From contig NZ_CABPSM010000007.1 in assembly GCF_902459555.1 (NCBI RefSeq), positions 186,001 through 250,000 on the forward strand: a stretch of 64,000 bases of DNA, in the 5' to 3' direction. Positions within the stretch are counted from its first letter, which is position 1. Each line of letters opens with the position of its first letter. The position numbers were made by a program, and so were the translations under genes. Origin of the DNA: Pandoraea horticolens. GTDB lineage: Bacteria > Pseudomonadota > Gammaproteobacteria > Burkholderiales > Burkholderiaceae. The notes beneath the pieces were generated by a model. The model did not search any database, was not told the DNA's origin, and worked only from the letters and a program-made list of their open reading frames with translations. Shown in pieces: positions 25,708-40,049 of the stretch.

Positions 25708-26064
25708 ATGCAAGCGCCAAACCAAACGCAGAAAGAATCAGTGCGCATGATTTCGGCGCCGGCCGTGGCACGAATGTTGAGCATGTCGGTTCACGCCATC
25801 TATGCCCTCGCCGCGCCGGCCGGCCCGCTCTCGTGCTTTCGCATTGGTCGTCGAGTACTTTTCTCTGAACGTGATGTAATGGAGTTTCTTAACGAATGTC
25901 GGTGTACAAAGATCGAAAAAAAGGTCGTTTCGTGTTTGAGTTCGACCGTCGTATATCCGGCCATCGAATCCGCGCTAGAAAGGTCCTTCCGCAAGCTTGG
26001 AGTCGAACCCAAGCTGAAAAATTCGACAAGCAAGAATGCGCCCGGCTCTACGCGACGGTCGTAG
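25708..26064 (+). CDS. AlpA/excisionase-like HTH protein
   Basis: 118 residues from the ATG at 25708, which follows AAGGGAGA. Residues about 13-65 form a winged HTH of the AlpA/excisionase type (RMISAPAVARMLSMSVHAIY, then FRIGRRVLFSERDVMEF). Such small proteins direct the integrase towards excision or control prophage-like elements. The usual family length is 60-80 residues; here the frame runs on for 169 bases inside the integrase gene, so the C-terminal tail may be without function or the integrase may start later. Confidence 0.7.
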   Translation: MQAPNQTQKESVRMISAPAVARMLSMSVHAIYALAAPAGPLSCFRIGRRVLFSERDVMEFLNECRCTKIEKKVVSCLSSTVVYPAIESALERSFRKLGVEPKLKNSTSKNAPGSTRRS

Positions 26065-26882
26065 GTGTCGATAAGCCACCGGCCACAATTGACCAAGCGG
26101 TGGCGATCTATATCGAAGAGCGCGTCCCTCAGCTTAAGCATGGAAAGGGTGCGGCTCAAGAACTTGCTCTTCTGCTCGAGTATTACAACGGCAAACCGAT
26201 CGATACCCTCGCAGACGTTTGCCGTCAATACACGCAGGATGAAAGAGAACGCTTGGCCCCGGCGACCATTCGCAACCGCCTTCGATATTTGACGAGTGCA
26301 TGTCGCTACGCTTGGCGTCATCATGACTTGGGAGATGAAGACCCGGCGGCACGTGTGGTGATGCCAAGCGTAAGGAACGAGCGGCAGCACTACGTCACGC
26401 GCGAGCAAATGCTCAGGCTCGCGAAGGTCTGCTCTCACTTGGAGGCGCGCAAGGCGATACGCATCGCATTTTATTCAGGAATGCGGCTTGGCGAAATTCT
26501 TCGGTACGAGATCCGAGAAGAGGCATTCTGGCTCGCGGACACAAAAAACGGGTTACCCCGTCTTGTGCCGATACACTCACGTATTGCAGCTTGTGCGCGG
26601 AGTCTGAAGCAAGCCACGCCAAAGATCACGATTCAACGGGCGTTCGAGCGAGCACGACGAGATGTAGAAATGCCGCATTTGCACTTCCATGACCCTCGGC
26701 ACAGTGCGGCCAGTGCGTTGGTCAATGCGGGAGTCGATCTATTCACGGTGGGACGTATCCTCGGGCATCGGGATACACGGAGCACGCAACGGTATGCGCA
26801 CCTAGCCGTCGACTCACTGGCAAGCGCGGTGAACAAGATAGGACAAAAAAATCCCCACCGCAAAAACAAAAATGCCCGCTAA
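25896..26882 (+). CDS. Phage/island tyrosine integrase
   Basis: 328 residues. An N-terminal arm-binding segment (MSVYKDRKKGRFVFEF), a SAM-like core-binding domain around residues 60-150, and a catalytic domain with arginine in YSGMRLGEIL, HDPRH in place of the usual HxLR, and LGHRDTRSTQRYAH with the final histidine and nucleophilic tyrosine. All catalytic residues are present. It overlaps the excisionase-like gene by 169 bases and ends 34 bases before the 3' end of tRNA-Ser, pointing at it, so the tRNA is the probable attachment site. The element would lie to the left, which includes the peptide-uptake locus. Confidence 0.92.
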   Translation: MSVYKDRKKGRFVFEFDRRISGHRIRARKVLPQAWSRTQAEKFDKQECARLYATVVGVDKPPATIDQAVAIYIEERVPQLKHGKGAAQELALLLEYYNGKPIDTLADVCRQYTQDERERLAPATIRNRLRYLTSACRYAWRHHDLGDEDPAARVVMPSVRNERQHYVTREQMLRLAKVCSHLEARKAIRIAFYSGMRLGEILRYEIREEAFWLADTKNGLPRLVPIHSRIAACARSLKQATPKITIQRAFERARRDVEMPHLHFHDPRHSAASALVNAGVDLFTVGRILGHRDTRSTQRYAHLAVDSLASAVNKIGQKNPHRKNKNAR

Positions 26883-26892
26883 GTTAGCGGGC
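26862..26892 (-). terminator. Terminator of tRNA-Ser, possibly shared with the integrase
   Basis: GCCCGCTAA and TTAGCGGGC (26874-26892) form a hairpin. Read leftward it is followed by ATTTTTGTTTTT, a good T-run for the tRNA transcript. Read rightward the following CACTTCTTT is a weaker run for the integrase. Confidence 0.8.
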
Positions 26893-26915
26893 ACTTCTTT
26901 GCAAAGCAAGGTGCT

Positions 26916-27006
<91 letters not shown>

Positions 27007-27107
27007 AAGCGTTCTTTCTGCTTTGGTTCGCTGCCTGAGTGGCCTCAAGCAGCGAGAAAGAGATTATAGCCGAATTTCTTCCGCTGCCAACCTTTTTTCC
27101 AGATTTT

Positions 27108-28442
<1,335 letters not shown>

Positions 28443-28576
28443 TCATGGACCATGGAATTCGTTCTGGCCGCCCCGCGCCCTCATGGCGCCGGATACAGCA
28501 TCAAACCGTGGATTTTACCAAACGCGCACCGCGATTTCGCCATTTGACGCGTTTGTGATGTCGGCAACGTCCGCGC

Positions 28577-30043
28577 TCAGGCAGTCTCGCCGTCGGAAGG
28601 CTCTGCCGTCGGATTCTCGCCGGAGGACGTCGCGCCGCCCCCGGACGGCTTCGCCGGTGCATCGGACTTACGCCCCTTCGCATTCGCGCGCCGCCACTCG
28701 GCATCGAGCGACTTCAGCCAGTTCAGCTTTTCCCCAATCTTGCCTTCCAGGCCGCGCGGCACCGGACGGTACCAGCTCTGAGCCCGCATATCGTCAGGGA
28801 AATACGTCTCGCCCGCCGCGTAAGCATCGGGCTCGTCGTGCGCATAGCGATACGCGTGGCCGTAGCCGAGTTCCTTCATCAGCTTGGTCGGCGCATTGCG
28901 CAGATGAATCGGCACCGCCCGAGACTTGTCCTTGCCGACAAACGCGCGCGCCTCGTTGTAAGCGTTGTAACCCGCGTTCGACTTGGGCGCCGCCGCGAGA
29001 TACAGAATGGCCTGCGCCAGTGCCAGCTCGCCTTCCGGTGTGCCCAGCCGCTCGTACGTCTCCGCTGCATCAAGAGCAATGCGCGCCGCACGCGGGTCAG
29101 CCAGGCCGATATCCTCCCACGCCATCCGGACAATCCGGCGCGCGAGATATCGCGGATCAGCACCGCCGTCGAGCATGCGACAGAACCAATAAAGCGCGCC
29201 GTCCGGCGAACTGCCGCGTACCGACTTGTGAAGCGCACTGATCTGATCGTAGAACGCGTCGCCCCCCTTGTCGAAACGACGCAGGTTCTCGGCAAGCACA
29301 CTGGCAAGCAACGCGTCGTCAATCGTGTCGAGATTTTGCGACATCGCCGCCTGCGCGACGATCTCCACGTTGTTGAGCAACTTACGGCCGTCGCCATCGG
29401 CCGAGTCGATGAGACCCTGTCGCGCCTCGTCGGTGAATGCAAGATCGCCCAACTCGCGCGACGCCCGCGTGATCATCTCGCCGAGTTCTTCGTCGTTCAA
29501 GCTCTTGAGCACGTAGACAGCCGCGCGCGAAAGCAATGCGCCGTTCACCTCGAACGACGGATTTTCCGTCGTCGCACCCACGAAAATGAAAAGCCCCGAC
29601 TCGACGTGCGGCAGAAATGCATCCTGCTGCGCCTTGTTGAAACGATGCACCTCGTCGACGAACACCAGTGTCTGCTTGCCCTGCGCTCGCTGAATCTGCG
29701 CAGCCTCGACGGCATCGCGAATGTCCTTCACGCCCGAGAGCACGGCCGACAGGGAGATGAAGTACGCTTTGAACGCATCCGCCATCAGGCGCGCCAGCGT
29801 CGTCTTGCCCACCCCCGGCGGCCCCCACAGGATCATCGAGTGTGGACGTCCCGCCTCAAACGCCACGCGCAAAGGTTTCCCCTTGCCCAGCAAGTGGCGC
29901 TGGCCAATCACGTCATCAATGGTATGGGGGCGCAGGCGCTCGGCCAAAGGCACCGAAGCCGACAGAGGGGCGTCGTCTGGCATGTTCTCAAGCAGCGCGG
30001 CCGGGGAATCCCCGGCCACATTCGGATAATCAGATGCCCCCAT
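28577..30043 (-). CDS. rarA: Replication-associated recombination protein RarA (MgsA)
   Basis: 488 residues. AAA+ ATPase with Walker [13 protein letters not shown] near residue 75, Walker [11 protein letters not shown], sensor [12 protein letters not shown], and the C-terminal MgsA/RarA tetramerisation part ([13 protein letters not shown] early, [19 protein letters not shown] later). It acts at stalled replication forks. Upstream frame extends to 30079; ATG 30043 is used, and 29980 is another possible start. The last 40 residues are a low-complexity tail rich in glycine, serine and lysine. Confidence 0.95.
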   Translation of the reverse strand: MGASDYPNVAGDSPAALLENMPDDAPLSASVPLAERLRPHTIDDVIGQRHLLGKGKPLRVAFEAGRPHSMILWGPPGVGKTTLARLMADAFKAYFISLSAVLSGVKDIRDAVEAAQIQRAQGKQTLVFVDEVHRFNKAQQDAFLPHVESGLFIFVGATTENPSFEVNGALLSRAAVYVLKSLNDEELGEMITRASRELGDLAFTDEARQGLIDSADGDGRKLLNNVEIVAQAAMSQNLDTIDDALLASVLAENLRRFDKGGDAFYDQISALHKSVRGSSPDGALYWFCRMLDGGADPRYLARRIVRMAWEDIGLADPRAARIALDAAETYERLGTPEGELALAQAILYLAAAPKSNAGYNAYNEARAFVGKDKSRAVPIHLRNAPTKLMKELGYGHAYRYAHDEPDAYAAGETYFPDDMRAQSWYRPVPRGLEGKIGEKLNWLKSLDAEWRRANAKGRKSDAPAKPSGGGATSSGENPTAEPSDGETA

Positions 30044-30106
30044 TATGCCAGCCCGACGGCCGGCTCGTCCGCAACGCACATGCGCAGCAACGGGGACGAG
30101 TCGCGC

Positions 30107-30757
30107 TCACCCCTTGATCAGGTCTGCTCCCTTGGGCATCGTGAACTTGAAGTTGTCCGCCGGCATGGGCGGATTCTTCTGGATCTTGTCAAACGTCAGC
30201 AATGTGACATTGCCGAACGCGTCGTACAGCTCCATCGCCGCCAGATTGCCGTCGCGAAAGCCGATGCCCACGCGTTGGAACTGCGTGTCCTGCGACTTCG
30301 GCTTCAACTCCACCCAGTCGATACCGTTCTTCACCCCGGCATCCTTGAGCGTGAAATTCTTCTCGATGTCGTTGCTGCCGAACAGGATCGCCGCCGGACT
30401 CGCGCCCAGCGAGGTACCCAGCTTGCGCTCGGTCACCTGATTCAGGTCCTTGTCGTAGATATACAGCGTCTCGCCATCCGCCTGCAGCAACTGGTCGTAA
30501 GGCTTGACGTAGCGCCAGATGAAGCGGCCCGGACGTGAAAACTCGAACATGCCCGATGCCGAGTTCGTCACCTTCATCCCGCCGTCCTGCTGCCCCTTGA
30601 CCTGCTTTTGCTCAAACTCGCCGCGCGCCGATTTCACCTGCGCCGCGAAAGCCTTAAGCTGCGCCGTGCCACTTGCGTAAGCAGGTGCGACCAGCGCCGC
30701 CAGCGTCACGCCGACGGCACCCGCGATAAGCGGCAAGCCGCGCTTGAATCCCCGCAT
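30107..30757 (-). CDS. lolA: Outer-membrane lipoprotein carrier protein LolA
   Basis: 216 residues with a cleavable signal peptide ([19 protein letters not shown]). The mature part shows the LolA pattern: an early helix with [47 protein letters not shown], and a C-terminal strand [15 protein letters not shown]. It carries lipoproteins across the periplasm from LolCDE to LolB. The ribosome-binding GGAGAATAA overlaps the ftsK stop codon, so the pair is translationally linked. Confidence 0.97.
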   Translation of the reverse strand: MRGFKRGLPLIAGAVGVTLAALVAPAYASGTAQLKAFAAQVKSARGEFEQKQVKGQQDGGMKVTNSASGMFEFSRPGRFIWRYVKPYDQLLQADGETLYIYDKDLNQVTERKLGTSLGASPAAILFGSNDIEKNFTLKDAGVKNGIDWVELKPKSQDTQFQRVGIGFRDGNLAAMELYDAFGNVTLLTFDKIQKNPPMPADNFKFTMPKGADLIKG

Positions 30758-30762
30758 GTTCC

Positions 30763-33087
30763 TTATTCTCCTTCGCGATTCGGCACCAGAATTTCCCGAT
30801 TACCGTTGCTCGCCATCGCCGACACTACGCCGGACTGTTCCATCTGCTCAAGCAGGCGCGCCGCCCGGTTATAGCCGATTCGCAAATGCCGCTGCACAAG
30901 CGAGATCGACGCACGGCGCTGCTTGAGCACCACAGCCACCGCCTGATCGTACAGAGGATCGGACTCTGCACCGCCCTCGCCAGTTCCACCGGCCGCACCG
31001 TCGACACCACCGTCTTCACCTTCGGTCACACCGTCCAGAATCCCTTCGACGTAGTTCGCCTCGCCCTGCTCTCTGAGCCGCTCGACCACGCGATGCACTT
31101 CGTCATCGGCCACGAACGCTCCGTGCACACGCAGCGGCAACCCGGTGCCCGGCGGCATATAAAGCATGTCGCCCATGCCCAGCAGCGTTTCGGCGCCTTG
31201 CTGGTCGAGAATGGTCCGCGAATCGATCTTCGACGACACCTGGAACGCCACACGCGTCGGCACGTTCGCCTTGATAAGCCCGGTGATGACGTCGACCGAC
31301 GGGCGCTGCGTTGCCAGAATCAGATGAATGCCCGCCGCGCGCGCCTTCTGCGCAATACGGGCAATCAACTCTTCGACCTTCTTGCCGACCACCATCATCA
31401 GGTCGGCCAACTCGTCGATCACCACCACGATGTACGGCAAACGCTGCAACGGCTCCGGTTCCTCAGGCGTGAGCGAGAACGGATTCGGGATGTGCTCTTC
31501 GCGCTTCGCGGCCTCGTCGATCTTGTTGTTGTACCCGGCGAGATTACGCACACCGAGCTTGCTCATCAGCTTGTAGCGGCGCTCCATCTCGGCCACCACC
31601 CAATTCAGCGCATGGCCCGCCTGACGCATGTCCGTCACCACCGGACACAGCAAATGCTGGATGCCTTCGTACATGCTCATTTCGAGCATCTTCGGATCGA
31701 TCAGGATCAGCCGGACCTGCTCTGCCGTCGCCTTGTAGAGCAACGACAGGATCATCGCGTTGATCCCGACCGACTTACCGGAGCCGGTCGTGCCAGCCAC
31801 CAGCAAGTGAGGCATCTTCGCCAGATCGGCCACGACCGGCTTGCCGCCAATGTCCTTACCCAGCGCCAACGTCAGCAACGACGACGAGTCGTTGTAGATC
31901 TCCGAGCCCAGAATCTCCGTCAGGCGCACGGTCTGACGGCGCGGATTCGGCAGCTCCAGCCCCATGAAATTCTTGCCGGGAATGGTCTCGACCACACGAA
32001 TCGACACGAGCGAGAGCGACCGCGCCAGATCCTTCGCCAGATTGACGATCTGGCTACCCTTCACGCCCGTCGCCGGTTCGATTTCGTAACGGGTGATGAC
32101 CGGCCCCGGATAGGCAGCCACGACATTCACTTCAACGCCAAAGTCCTTGAGCTTCTTTTCGATGAGACGCGACGTGAACTCAAGCGTTTCGCCCGAGACC
32201 GTCTCCACCACAGCCGGCGCAGGATCGAGCAGCGCCAACGGAGGAAGGATGGAATCCGGCAGATCGGCAAAGAGCGGCGCCTGCTTTTCCTTCTCCACAC
32301 GCTCGCTCTTGGGCACCACCTTGACCGGCGGCACAATCTGCACCGGCTCGTGAACCTCCGTGCGCACACGGTTCTGCACCACCGCACCTTCGCGCGCAAT
32401 GGCCGCCTCCTCGCCCAGCCGTCGGTCCTGACGCGCCTCACGGCGGCGACGGATCAAGGTGCCGGTATCGAGAATCAGCGTGCCAAGCTTTTCGGCCGCG
32501 GACAGCCACGAGAAATGGAACAGCAGCGACAGCCCGAAGGCAAAGATGAGCAACAACGCCAGCGTGCCGCCCGTAAAGCCAAGCGCGTGCTGGAAGAAAC
32601 CGCCAACGGTCTCGCCGATCACGCCGCCCGAAGCACGCGGCAATTGGGCTTTGAAGCGGTAAAGACGCAGAGATTCGATGCCGGCGCTTGAGAGCAGCAC
32701 CATCAGGGACGAGACGATCTCCACCCATCCGCCGCTCGCGAGCCGTTCGCGCAGCGGAGGCGCTTCGCGCTTGGCCGAGATCCGGCGGTAGCCCGAAATC
32801 ACGCGCCGGCCGATGAAGACCACCAGCCAGTAGGCGGACACGCCGAGCATGAGCAGCAGCATATCGGCAACCCACGCGCCGACACGCCCCGCCCAGTTGG
32901 CGATGCGCTCCACGTGCGCCGCATGTGTCCAGCTGGGGTCCAGACGGCTGTAGGAGAACAACGCCATCAGCAGGAACACCATCAGCGCAACCTGCGCCAT
33001 CCAGCGGATTTCATGGAAAAGGTGCGTCACCCGGTTGGGCAACGACGATCCGGCACCTGCAGAGTAGGAAGATTTCGTCGTCATCAA
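30763..33087 (-). CDS. ftsK: DNA translocase FtsK
   Basis: 774 residues, in the range of compact FtsK/SpoIIIE proteins. Four N-terminal membrane segments fall within residues 25-210, then a linker, the alpha/beta RecA-like motor with Walker [14 protein letters not shown] and Walker [15 protein letters not shown], and a C-terminal gamma winged-helix domain ([21 protein letters not shown]) that reads KOPS sites. It clears chromosome DNA from the closing septum. First gene of the ftsK-lolA-rarA-serS block; the trxB gene is divergent. Confidence 0.98.
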   Translation of the reverse strand: MMTTKSSYSAGAGSSLPNRVTHLFHEIRWMAQVALMVFLLMALFSYSRLDPSWTHAAHVERIANWAGRVGAWVADMLLLMLGVSAYWLVVFIGRRVISGYRRISAKREAPPLRERLASGGWVEIVSSLMVLLSSAGIESLRLYRFKAQLPRASGGVIGETVGGFFQHALGFTGGTLALLLIFAFGLSLLFHFSWLSAAEKLGTLILDTGTLIRRRREARQDRRLGEEAAIAREGAVVQNRVRTEVHEPVQIVPPVKVVPKSERVEKEKQAPLFADLPDSILPPLALLDPAPAVVETVSGETLEFTSRLIEKKLKDFGVEVNVVAAYPGPVITRYEIEPATGVKGSQIVNLAKDLARSLSLVSIRVVETIPGKNFMGLELPNPRRQTVRLTEILGSEIYNDSSSLLTLALGKDIGGKPVVADLAKMPHLLVAGTTGSGKSVGINAMILSLLYKATAEQVRLILIDPKMLEMSMYEGIQHLLCPVVTDMRQAGHALNWVVAEMERRYKLMSKLGVRNLAGYNNKIDEAAKREEHIPNPFSLTPEEPEPLQRLPYIVVVIDELADLMMVVGKKVEELIARIAQKARAAGIHLILATQRPSVDVITGLIKANVPTRVAFQVSSKIDSRTILDQQGAETLLGMGDMLYMPPGTGLPLRVHGAFVADDEVHRVVERLREQGEANYVEGILDGVTEGEDGGVDGAAGGTGEGGAESDPLYDQAVAVVLKQRRASISLVQRHLRIGYNRAARLLEQMEQSGVVSAMASNGNREILVPNREGE

Positions 33088-34437
<1,350 letters not shown>

Positions 34438-34535
34438 TCGCTGAGCCCCCTGCCGCGGCGCCCTCGCTGTGTGAGCTTTCATACGGCCAGGGCGCCGTTG
34501 TCGTCTGACCCTCCACCGTCCTTGTTCGCACGAAC

Positions 34536-35213
34536 ATGAGCAAGAAGCCCCCCAAACTCAGCCTCGGCGATCTCGCCAGCCTGCGAGATTCGCTCGCCAA
34601 GGAAACCGCTGCGCGCGAAGCCGAACGCGCGGCCGCCGCCAAACGCGCCGCGCAAGCCAAGCGCGATGCGAACGTGTTCCGCGACAGCATCGGCGACATC
34701 GCCCCGCTATCCAGCAAGGGCGCGGCCAATCGCGTCGAGCATCCGCGCCAGCCCCCCGAGCCCGTCGCGCGTCAGACGCAGGAAGACGAAGCAGCCGTAC
34801 TCTTCGAATCGCTCTCCGACGAATTCGACCCCGAGGCGTTGCTCGACACCGACGATCGCCTGTCCTATCGCCGCCCCGGCATCAGTCACGACGCCGTGCT
34901 CAAGCTGCAACGCGGCGAATGGGTGGTTCAGGCACAGGTCGACCTGCACGGCATGCGCCGCGACGAAGCCCGCGAAGCGCTCTCCGCCTTCCTGCACGAC
35001 GCCGTGAAGCGTGGCCTGCGTTGCGTGCGGGTGATTCATGGCAAAGGCCTGGGCTCGGTGAATCGCGAACCCGTGCTCAAGGACAAGGTGCGAGGCTGGC
35101 TGGCTCAGAAGAACGAAGTGCTGGCGTGGGCCCAGGCACAAGGGCGCGACGGCGGAGGTGGCGCGCTGGTAGTATTGCTCCAGGCGGCGCAAACGAGAGC
35201 GCCGCGTGGATAA
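34536..35213 (+). CDS. Smr-domain protein
   Basis: 225 residues. A charged, alanine/arginine-rich N-terminal half (probably an extended coil) is followed by an Smr domain from about residue 130 with the marks VDLHGMRRDEAREALSAFL and RVIHGKGLGS. Smr domains act as nucleases in MutS2 and, in stand-alone form, in ribosome rescue (SmrB-type). It follows trxB by about 100 bases in the same direction, an order common in Burkholderiaceae. Confidence 0.93.
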   Translation: MSKKPPKLSLGDLASLRDSLAKETAAREAERAAAAKRAAQAKRDANVFRDSIGDIAPLSSKGAANRVEHPRQPPEPVARQTQEDEAAVLFESLSDEFDPEALLDTDDRLSYRRPGISHDAVLKLQRGEWVVQAQVDLHGMRRDEAREALSAFLHDAVKRGLRCVRVIHGKGLGSVNREPVLKDKVRGWLAQKNEVLAWAQAQGRDGGGGALVVLLQAAQTRAPRG

Positions 35214-35311
35214 TCGACACCTGCCTCCGGGGGCGCCATCGCTTCGACGAGCGCGCCCTCACACCGCCAATTTCGCCACGGATCACGACGTTTCACCGAC
35301 AGGATTCGCCG

Positions 35312-35944
35312 ATGATTCACGAGATGAGCGCCCAACTGCATACGATACTGGCCGTCATGGAGGCCATCGCCGTATTGTCGTGCGCCATCTCCGGTTTCGC
35401 CGAAGCCCGCAAGCAACACCTCGACCCGGTCGGCGCGTTCGTGCTGGCCTTCGCAACCGCCTTCGGCGGCGGCACGCTGCGTGATGTGCTGCTCGACCAC
35501 CGCCCGTTCTATTGGGTGCAGCACCAGTGGTACACGGTCATCATTCTCGTGCTCTCGCTATCGACGTCCGGCGTGCTGCGGCTCGTCTCGCGCGTGGCCA
35601 CAGAGCGCGTGTTGCTCATTACGGACGCGATCGGTCTGGGGTTCTTCAGCGCGTCGGGCACGTCGCTGGCGTTGCAGACCGAGATGTCGGCGTTCATGTC
35701 CGTAATGATGGGCGTGATTACCGGCGTGGGCGGCGGCGTGATGCGCGACATCCTCTGCAATGAGGTGCCGTTGGTGTTGCGAGACACGCGTCCCTATGCG
35801 GTGTGCGCCTTCATCGGTGGCTGGATCTACATCGCACTCACCTACGCGGATCTCGATCCCGTCTACACATTGTCGATCAGTGCGTTCTCCGTCATTTTCG
35901 TGCGCCTGATCACCGTCGCATTCGACGTCCGGCTCAAAGCATGA
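35312..35944 (+). CDS. TRIC-type cation channel family membrane protein (UPF0126)
   Basis: 210 residues with about seven hydrophobic segments in two related halves. Each half has the family motif: FAFATAFGGGTLRDVLLD-like in the first (ATAFGGGTLRDVLLD) and GVITGVGGGVMRDILCNEVP in the second. Prokaryotic TRIC proteins form trimeric cation channels. The frame is open much further upstream through the Smr gene; the ATG at 35312 is the first that gives a normal N-terminus. Confidence 0.9.
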   Translation: MIHEMSAQLHTILAVMEAIAVLSCAISGFAEARKQHLDPVGAFVLAFATAFGGGTLRDVLLDHRPFYWVQHQWYTVIILVLSLSTSGVLRLVSRVATERVLLITDAIGLGFFSASGTSLALQTEMSAFMSVMMGVITGVGGGVMRDILCNEVPLVLRDTRPYAVCAFIGGWIYIALTYADLDPVYTLSISAFSVIFVRLITVAFDVRLKA

Positions 35945-35963
35945 CGATCCGGTAAACGTCAAA

Positions 35964-35992
35964 GGGCGACGCCGCTAGCGCAGCCGTCGCCC
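35964..35992. terminator. Inverted repeat between the convergent TRIC and PII genes
   Basis: GGGCGACG (35964-35971) pairs with CGTCGCCC (35985-35992) 20 bases after the TRIC stop. No T-run follows on the plus strand; on the minus strand a short TTT follows. A weak or bidirectional terminator is possible. Confidence 0.4.
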
Positions 35993-36048
35993 CCTCCCGA
36001 TCCTGCCTCCCGTTCGTCGCCACTTTCGCAGCGACGCCCGAACCGGCC

Positions 36049-36432
<384 letters not shown>

Positions 36433-36497
36433 CTATTGTACCGGGCCGGGGACGGCACGCCGATGACAACGTGCCCCCCCTCCTTGCCCCGATGCGC

Positions 36498-38597
36498 TCA
36501 GGCGCGCGGGTCGTCGGGCACCTTGTCCAGATCCGCGAGCCACACCACCGACTCCGAATCGCTTGGCGCACGCCAGTCGCCGCGCGGCGAGAGCGAGCCG
36601 CCCGTGCCGACCTTCGGGGCGTTCGGAATACACGACCGCTTGAACTGGCTCGTGCGGAAGAACCGGTCCAGGAAAATCCGAAGGTTGCGTTTAATCGCGA
36701 CCAGATCGTAAGCGTTGTGGGCGAGTTGCCCTTCGTCGGGCCAGCGTCCCGCCGAGGCATCGTGCCACGCGCTCCACGAGAGGAACGCCACCTTGCGCGG
36801 GGCATAGCCGAAGCGCAGTGTGTAATAAAGGTTGAAGTCCTGCAACTCGTACGGCCCGATGAAATGCTCGGTGCGCTGCTCGGGCGCACCGTTGGCCTTG
36901 CCCGGCACCAGCTCGGGGCTGATTTCGGTCTCGAGAATATCGATGAGGACGTTGCGACGCGCCCCCGCCTCTTTGCCCGTCCTGACGGCCTTCACCGACG
37001 CCGCGCCTCCCAGTTGCCCCGTCTCCGCCACCCATCGCACAAGGTGCATGATGAGTGTCTTGGGCACACTGGCATTCACGTTGTAGTGAGACATGTGGTC
37101 GCCCACGCCGTATGTGCACCAGCCCAGCGCCAGTTCGCTCAAGTCGCCCGTGCCGATCACGATCGCGCCCAGATGATTCGCCAAGCGGAACAGATGATTG
37201 GTGCGCTCGCCGGCCTGCACGTTTTCGAACGTGACGTCGTAGACTGCCTCGCCCTTCGCGAACGGGTGATCGAGGTCCTTCAACATCTGCATGCAACTCG
37301 GGCGAATGTCGATCTCACGCGCCGTGCATCCGACCGCCTCCATCAACTCGCGCGCTTGACGCAGCGTACGTTCGCTCGTGGCGAAGCCTGGCATCGTGTA
37401 CGCCAGAATATTGGTGCGCGGCAGGCCGAGCCGGTCCATGACCTTCGCACACACGAGCAACGCATGTGTCGAATCGAGACCGCCGGACACGCCGATTACG
37501 ACCTTCTGAATCTTCGACGACGCCAGACGCTGCATCAGCGCCTGCACCTGAATGTTGTAGACCTCATGGCAGCGCTCGTCGCGCCGGCGCGGGTCGGACG
37601 GCACATACGGGAAGCGCTCGATGGCGCGCACAAGCGGCAGCTCGGCATCGCGCGGCACGGTGACATCGACCTTGATCGTGCGAAAACGAGCGACCTCGCC
37701 GGCATGGCGACGCACGGAGACGCCGAACGTCGTCTGATGCATGCGCTCGCGTGTGAGCCGCTCGAGATCGACGTCTGCATAAATCAGATGCGACTCGCTG
37801 GCGAAGCGTGCCGACTCGGCCAGCATGTCGCCGTTCTCATAGATGAGCGCCTGTCCGTCCCAGGCGAGGTCAGTGGTCGACTCCCCTTGCCCCGCAGACG
37901 TGTACAGATACGCCGCGAGGCATCGTGCCGACTGCTGCCCGACCAGTTGATGCCGATAGGCCGACTTGCCGACCACCACGTTCGATGCCGACAGGTTGAC
38001 CAGCACCGTCGCCCCGGCCAGCGCAGCGAACGACGACGGCGGCACCGGCACCCAGACGTCTTCGCAAATCTCGCAGTGAAAGCGCAGCAACGGCTGATCG
38101 GCCGCTTCGAAGATGAGCGCGCCGAACGGCACGTCCTCGCCGAGCAACATCACGGTATCGACGCCTGCGTCATCGGCAGCGTTGAACTGACGGGCTTCGT
38201 AGAACTCGCTGTAGTTCGGCAGGTATGTCTTGGGAACGACGCCATGAATGCGTCCGCGTGCGACGACCACGGCACAATTGAACAAACGCTGTTGCACACG
38301 CACCGGCATGCCGACGATCAGCGCGGCGCCCAACTCGCGGCTCGCGGCCACGATGTCGGCCAGCGCCACGTTGCAGGCGTCGAGCAGTGCGCGCTGCTGG
38401 AACAGGTCTTCGCAGCTATAGGCGGGAATACCCAGTTCGGGGAAGGCAACGAGTACTGCCCCCGCCGCATCGGCCTGCCTCGCGAGGGCGATAGTCTGGG
38501 CGGCGTTGTAGACGGGATCGGCCACGCGGCATTGCGGCACCCCGACGGCTACACGCGCGAAATCGTGATTGTAGAGATTGAGAAATCGGTTGGTCAT
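36498..38597 (-). CDS. nadE: Glutamine-dependent NAD+ synthetase
   Basis: 699 residues, the long form. The N-terminal nitrilase domain (1-300) has the triad glutamate in [14 protein letters not shown], lysine in [15 protein letters not shown] and cysteine in HCEICEDVW. The C-terminal synthetase domain has the P-loop [15 protein letters not shown]. It amidates NaAD to NAD+ using ammonia from glutamine. ATG 38597 is chosen over 38612 because it begins [13 protein letters not shown], as in homologues. PII follows in the same direction. Confidence 0.96.
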   Translation of the reverse strand: MTNRFLNLYNHDFARVAVGVPQCRVADPVYNAAQTIALARQADAAGAVLVAFPELGIPAYSCEDLFQQRALLDACNVALADIVAASRELGAALIVGMPVRVQQRLFNCAVVVARGRIHGVVPKTYLPNYSEFYEARQFNAADDAGVDTVMLLGEDVPFGALIFEAADQPLLRFHCEICEDVWVPVPPSSFAALAGATVLVNLSASNVVVGKSAYRHQLVGQQSARCLAAYLYTSAGQGESTTDLAWDGQALIYENGDMLAESARFASESHLIYADVDLERLTRERMHQTTFGVSVRRHAGEVARFRTIKVDVTVPRDAELPLVRAIERFPYVPSDPRRRDERCHEVYNIQVQALMQRLASSKIQKVVIGVSGGLDSTHALLVCAKVMDRLGLPRTNILAYTMPGFATSERTLRQARELMEAVGCTAREIDIRPSCMQMLKDLDHPFAKGEAVYDVTFENVQAGERTNHLFRLANHLGAIVIGTGDLSELALGWCTYGVGDHMSHYNVNASVPKTLIMHLVRWVAETGQLGGAASVKAVRTGKEAGARRNVLIDILETEISPELVPGKANGAPEQRTEHFIGPYELQDFNLYYTLRFGYAPRKVAFLSWSAWHDASAGRWPDEGQLAHNAYDLVAIKRNLRIFLDRFFRTSQFKRSCIPNAPKVGTGGSLSPRGDWRAPSDSESVVWLADLDKVPDDPRA

Positions 38598-38712
38598 GTC
38601 GGCGGCTACCATGCATCGCCCATGTGCCGTTACGTCGGCAGGCGGAGCAGCTTTGGGCTGGCGCCCGCCCGGCGCGAGCGGCGGACGTTAGATTCGCCAG
38701 TATATTACGCGA

Positions 38713-38732
38713 GGCCCCGCCGTGCCGGGGCC
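38713..38732. terminator. GC-rich hairpin after the acyltransferase gene
   Basis: GGCCCCG and CGGGGCC (38713-38732) form a 7-bp stem about 30 bases past the acyltransferase stop on the minus strand. No T-run follows, so its role as a terminator is tentative. Confidence 0.4.
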
Positions 38733-38762
38733 GTACATGATGGCGCAACGTCTGCCGCAACG

Positions 38763-39899
38763 TCAGGACGCCGGGCGTTTGAACGGGGTATGCGCTTCCA
38801 GCTCGCCAATGTGCTCGTCCATCGCCGAGGTCTCCGAATCGAGAAACTCGGCAATGGCGTCGGCGAAGCGCTGGTCCGCAATCCAGTGAGCGGACCACGT
38901 TGGGGTAGGCAACAGCCCGCGCGACATCTTGTGCACGCCCTGTGCTCCACCCTCGAAGCTGCGCAGCCCATGCGCGATGCAATACTCGATGCCTTGCGCG
39001 TAGCAGGTCTCGAAGTGCATGCCGGAGACGAAATCCGTGGTGCCCCAATACCGCCCGTACATCGTGTCGCCGCTCACCACATTCAGTGCGCACGCCAACG
39101 GCGCGCCATCGCGCTCGGCCATGACGAGCAGTAACGCGTCAGGCATCGCCGCATGCACCTGCCCGAAGAAGGCACGGCTCAGATACGGCGCGTTCCAGTG
39201 CTCGCGGTAGGTGTTGTCGTAGCACTGGTAGAAGAAGTCGAGCGCCGCGTCGTCGATCCCGGTGCCGCGCAGCCACCGGTATGTCACCCCGGCATCGCGC
39301 ACACGTCGACGGTCCTGCTTGAGCTTCTTGCGCTTTTCCTGATTCATCTGCGCGAGGAAATCGTCGAACGTGGCAAAGCCGGGATTCTCCCAATGGAACT
39401 GCACGCCCTCACGCAGCAGGTAGCCCGCTTCGGTGAGCGCCGCCAGATCGTCGTCATGCGTGAAGAGCACGTGGATCGACGACAGCTCGAGTTGTTTCGC
39501 GAAGGCAATCGCACCTCGGGCGAGCGCAACCCGGTCGGCATGCGTGCGCGCCAGCAGGCGCGGCCCCGTCACCGGCGAGAACGGCACGGCGCACAGCAGC
39601 TTCGGGTAATAGTTAAGGCCGTGGCGCGCAAAGGCGTCGGCCCATGCGTGATCGAAAACGTACTCGCCGCGCGAATGCGATTTGACGTAAAGCGGCATGG
39701 CGCCCACAAGCACGTCGCCGGCATGCATGAGCAGATACGCCGGCTGCCAGCCAGTGCGCTTCGACGCGCATCCGCTCGTATGCATGGCATTCAGGAACGC
39801 GTGTTGCATAAAGGGATTGGCGCCCGCGAGCGCGTCCCACGCGTCGGCCGGCACGTCTTCAATCGATTGCACCACACGGATGACCACGTCGCTGCTCAC
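38763..39899 (-). CDS. FemAB/GNAT-like acyltransferase (COG3146 family)
   Basis: 378 residues. Two GNAT-like halves; conserved segments include WDALAGANPFMQHAFL near the start, HGLNYYPKLLCAVPFSPVTG, QEKRKKLKQDRRRV, YRWLRG and GHGLRSFEGGAQGVHKMSRG-like near the end. The family is described as peptidoglycan-related N-acyltransferase-like, with no firm biochemical role. The frame extends upstream to 39971, but the GTG at 39899 follows GAGGTG at good spacing and removes an unlikely arginine-rich leader. Confidence 0.85.
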   Translation of the reverse strand: MSSDVVIRVVQSIEDVPADAWDALAGANPFMQHAFLNAMHTSGCASKRTGWQPAYLLMHAGDVLVGAMPLYVKSHSRGEYVFDHAWADAFARHGLNYYPKLLCAVPFSPVTGPRLLARTHADRVALARGAIAFAKQLELSSIHVLFTHDDDLAALTEAGYLLREGVQFHWENPGFATFDDFLAQMNQEKRKKLKQDRRRVRDAGVTYRWLRGTGIDDAALDFFYQCYDNTYREHWNAPYLSRAFFGQVHAAMPDALLLVMAERDGAPLACALNVVSGDTMYGRYWGTTDFVSGMHFETCYAQGIEYCIAHGLRSFEGGAQGVHKMSRGLLPTPTWSAHWIADQRFADAIAEFLDSETSAMDEHIGELEAHTPFKRPAS

Positions 39900-40049
39900 A
39901 TCACACCTCGTCTGCGAACCGGCGAACCGATGCAGCGGCCGCCGGTATGGAACTACCGAACTGGCAGCCATTGTCGCTGAACTTGGCGAGGCTTTCAGGT
40001 GGACAACAAAAAATGGCCTGCGTCACGCATCTCACGTAAGTCGGGTGAG

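Noticed and set aside
28838-30538. A 566-codon rightward open frame
   Set aside because: Runs across rarA and lolA on the opposite strand without any recognisable domain.
30886-32691. A 601-codon rightward open frame
   Set aside because: Antisense to ftsK, whose motifs are clear on the other strand; composition is typical of a shadow frame.
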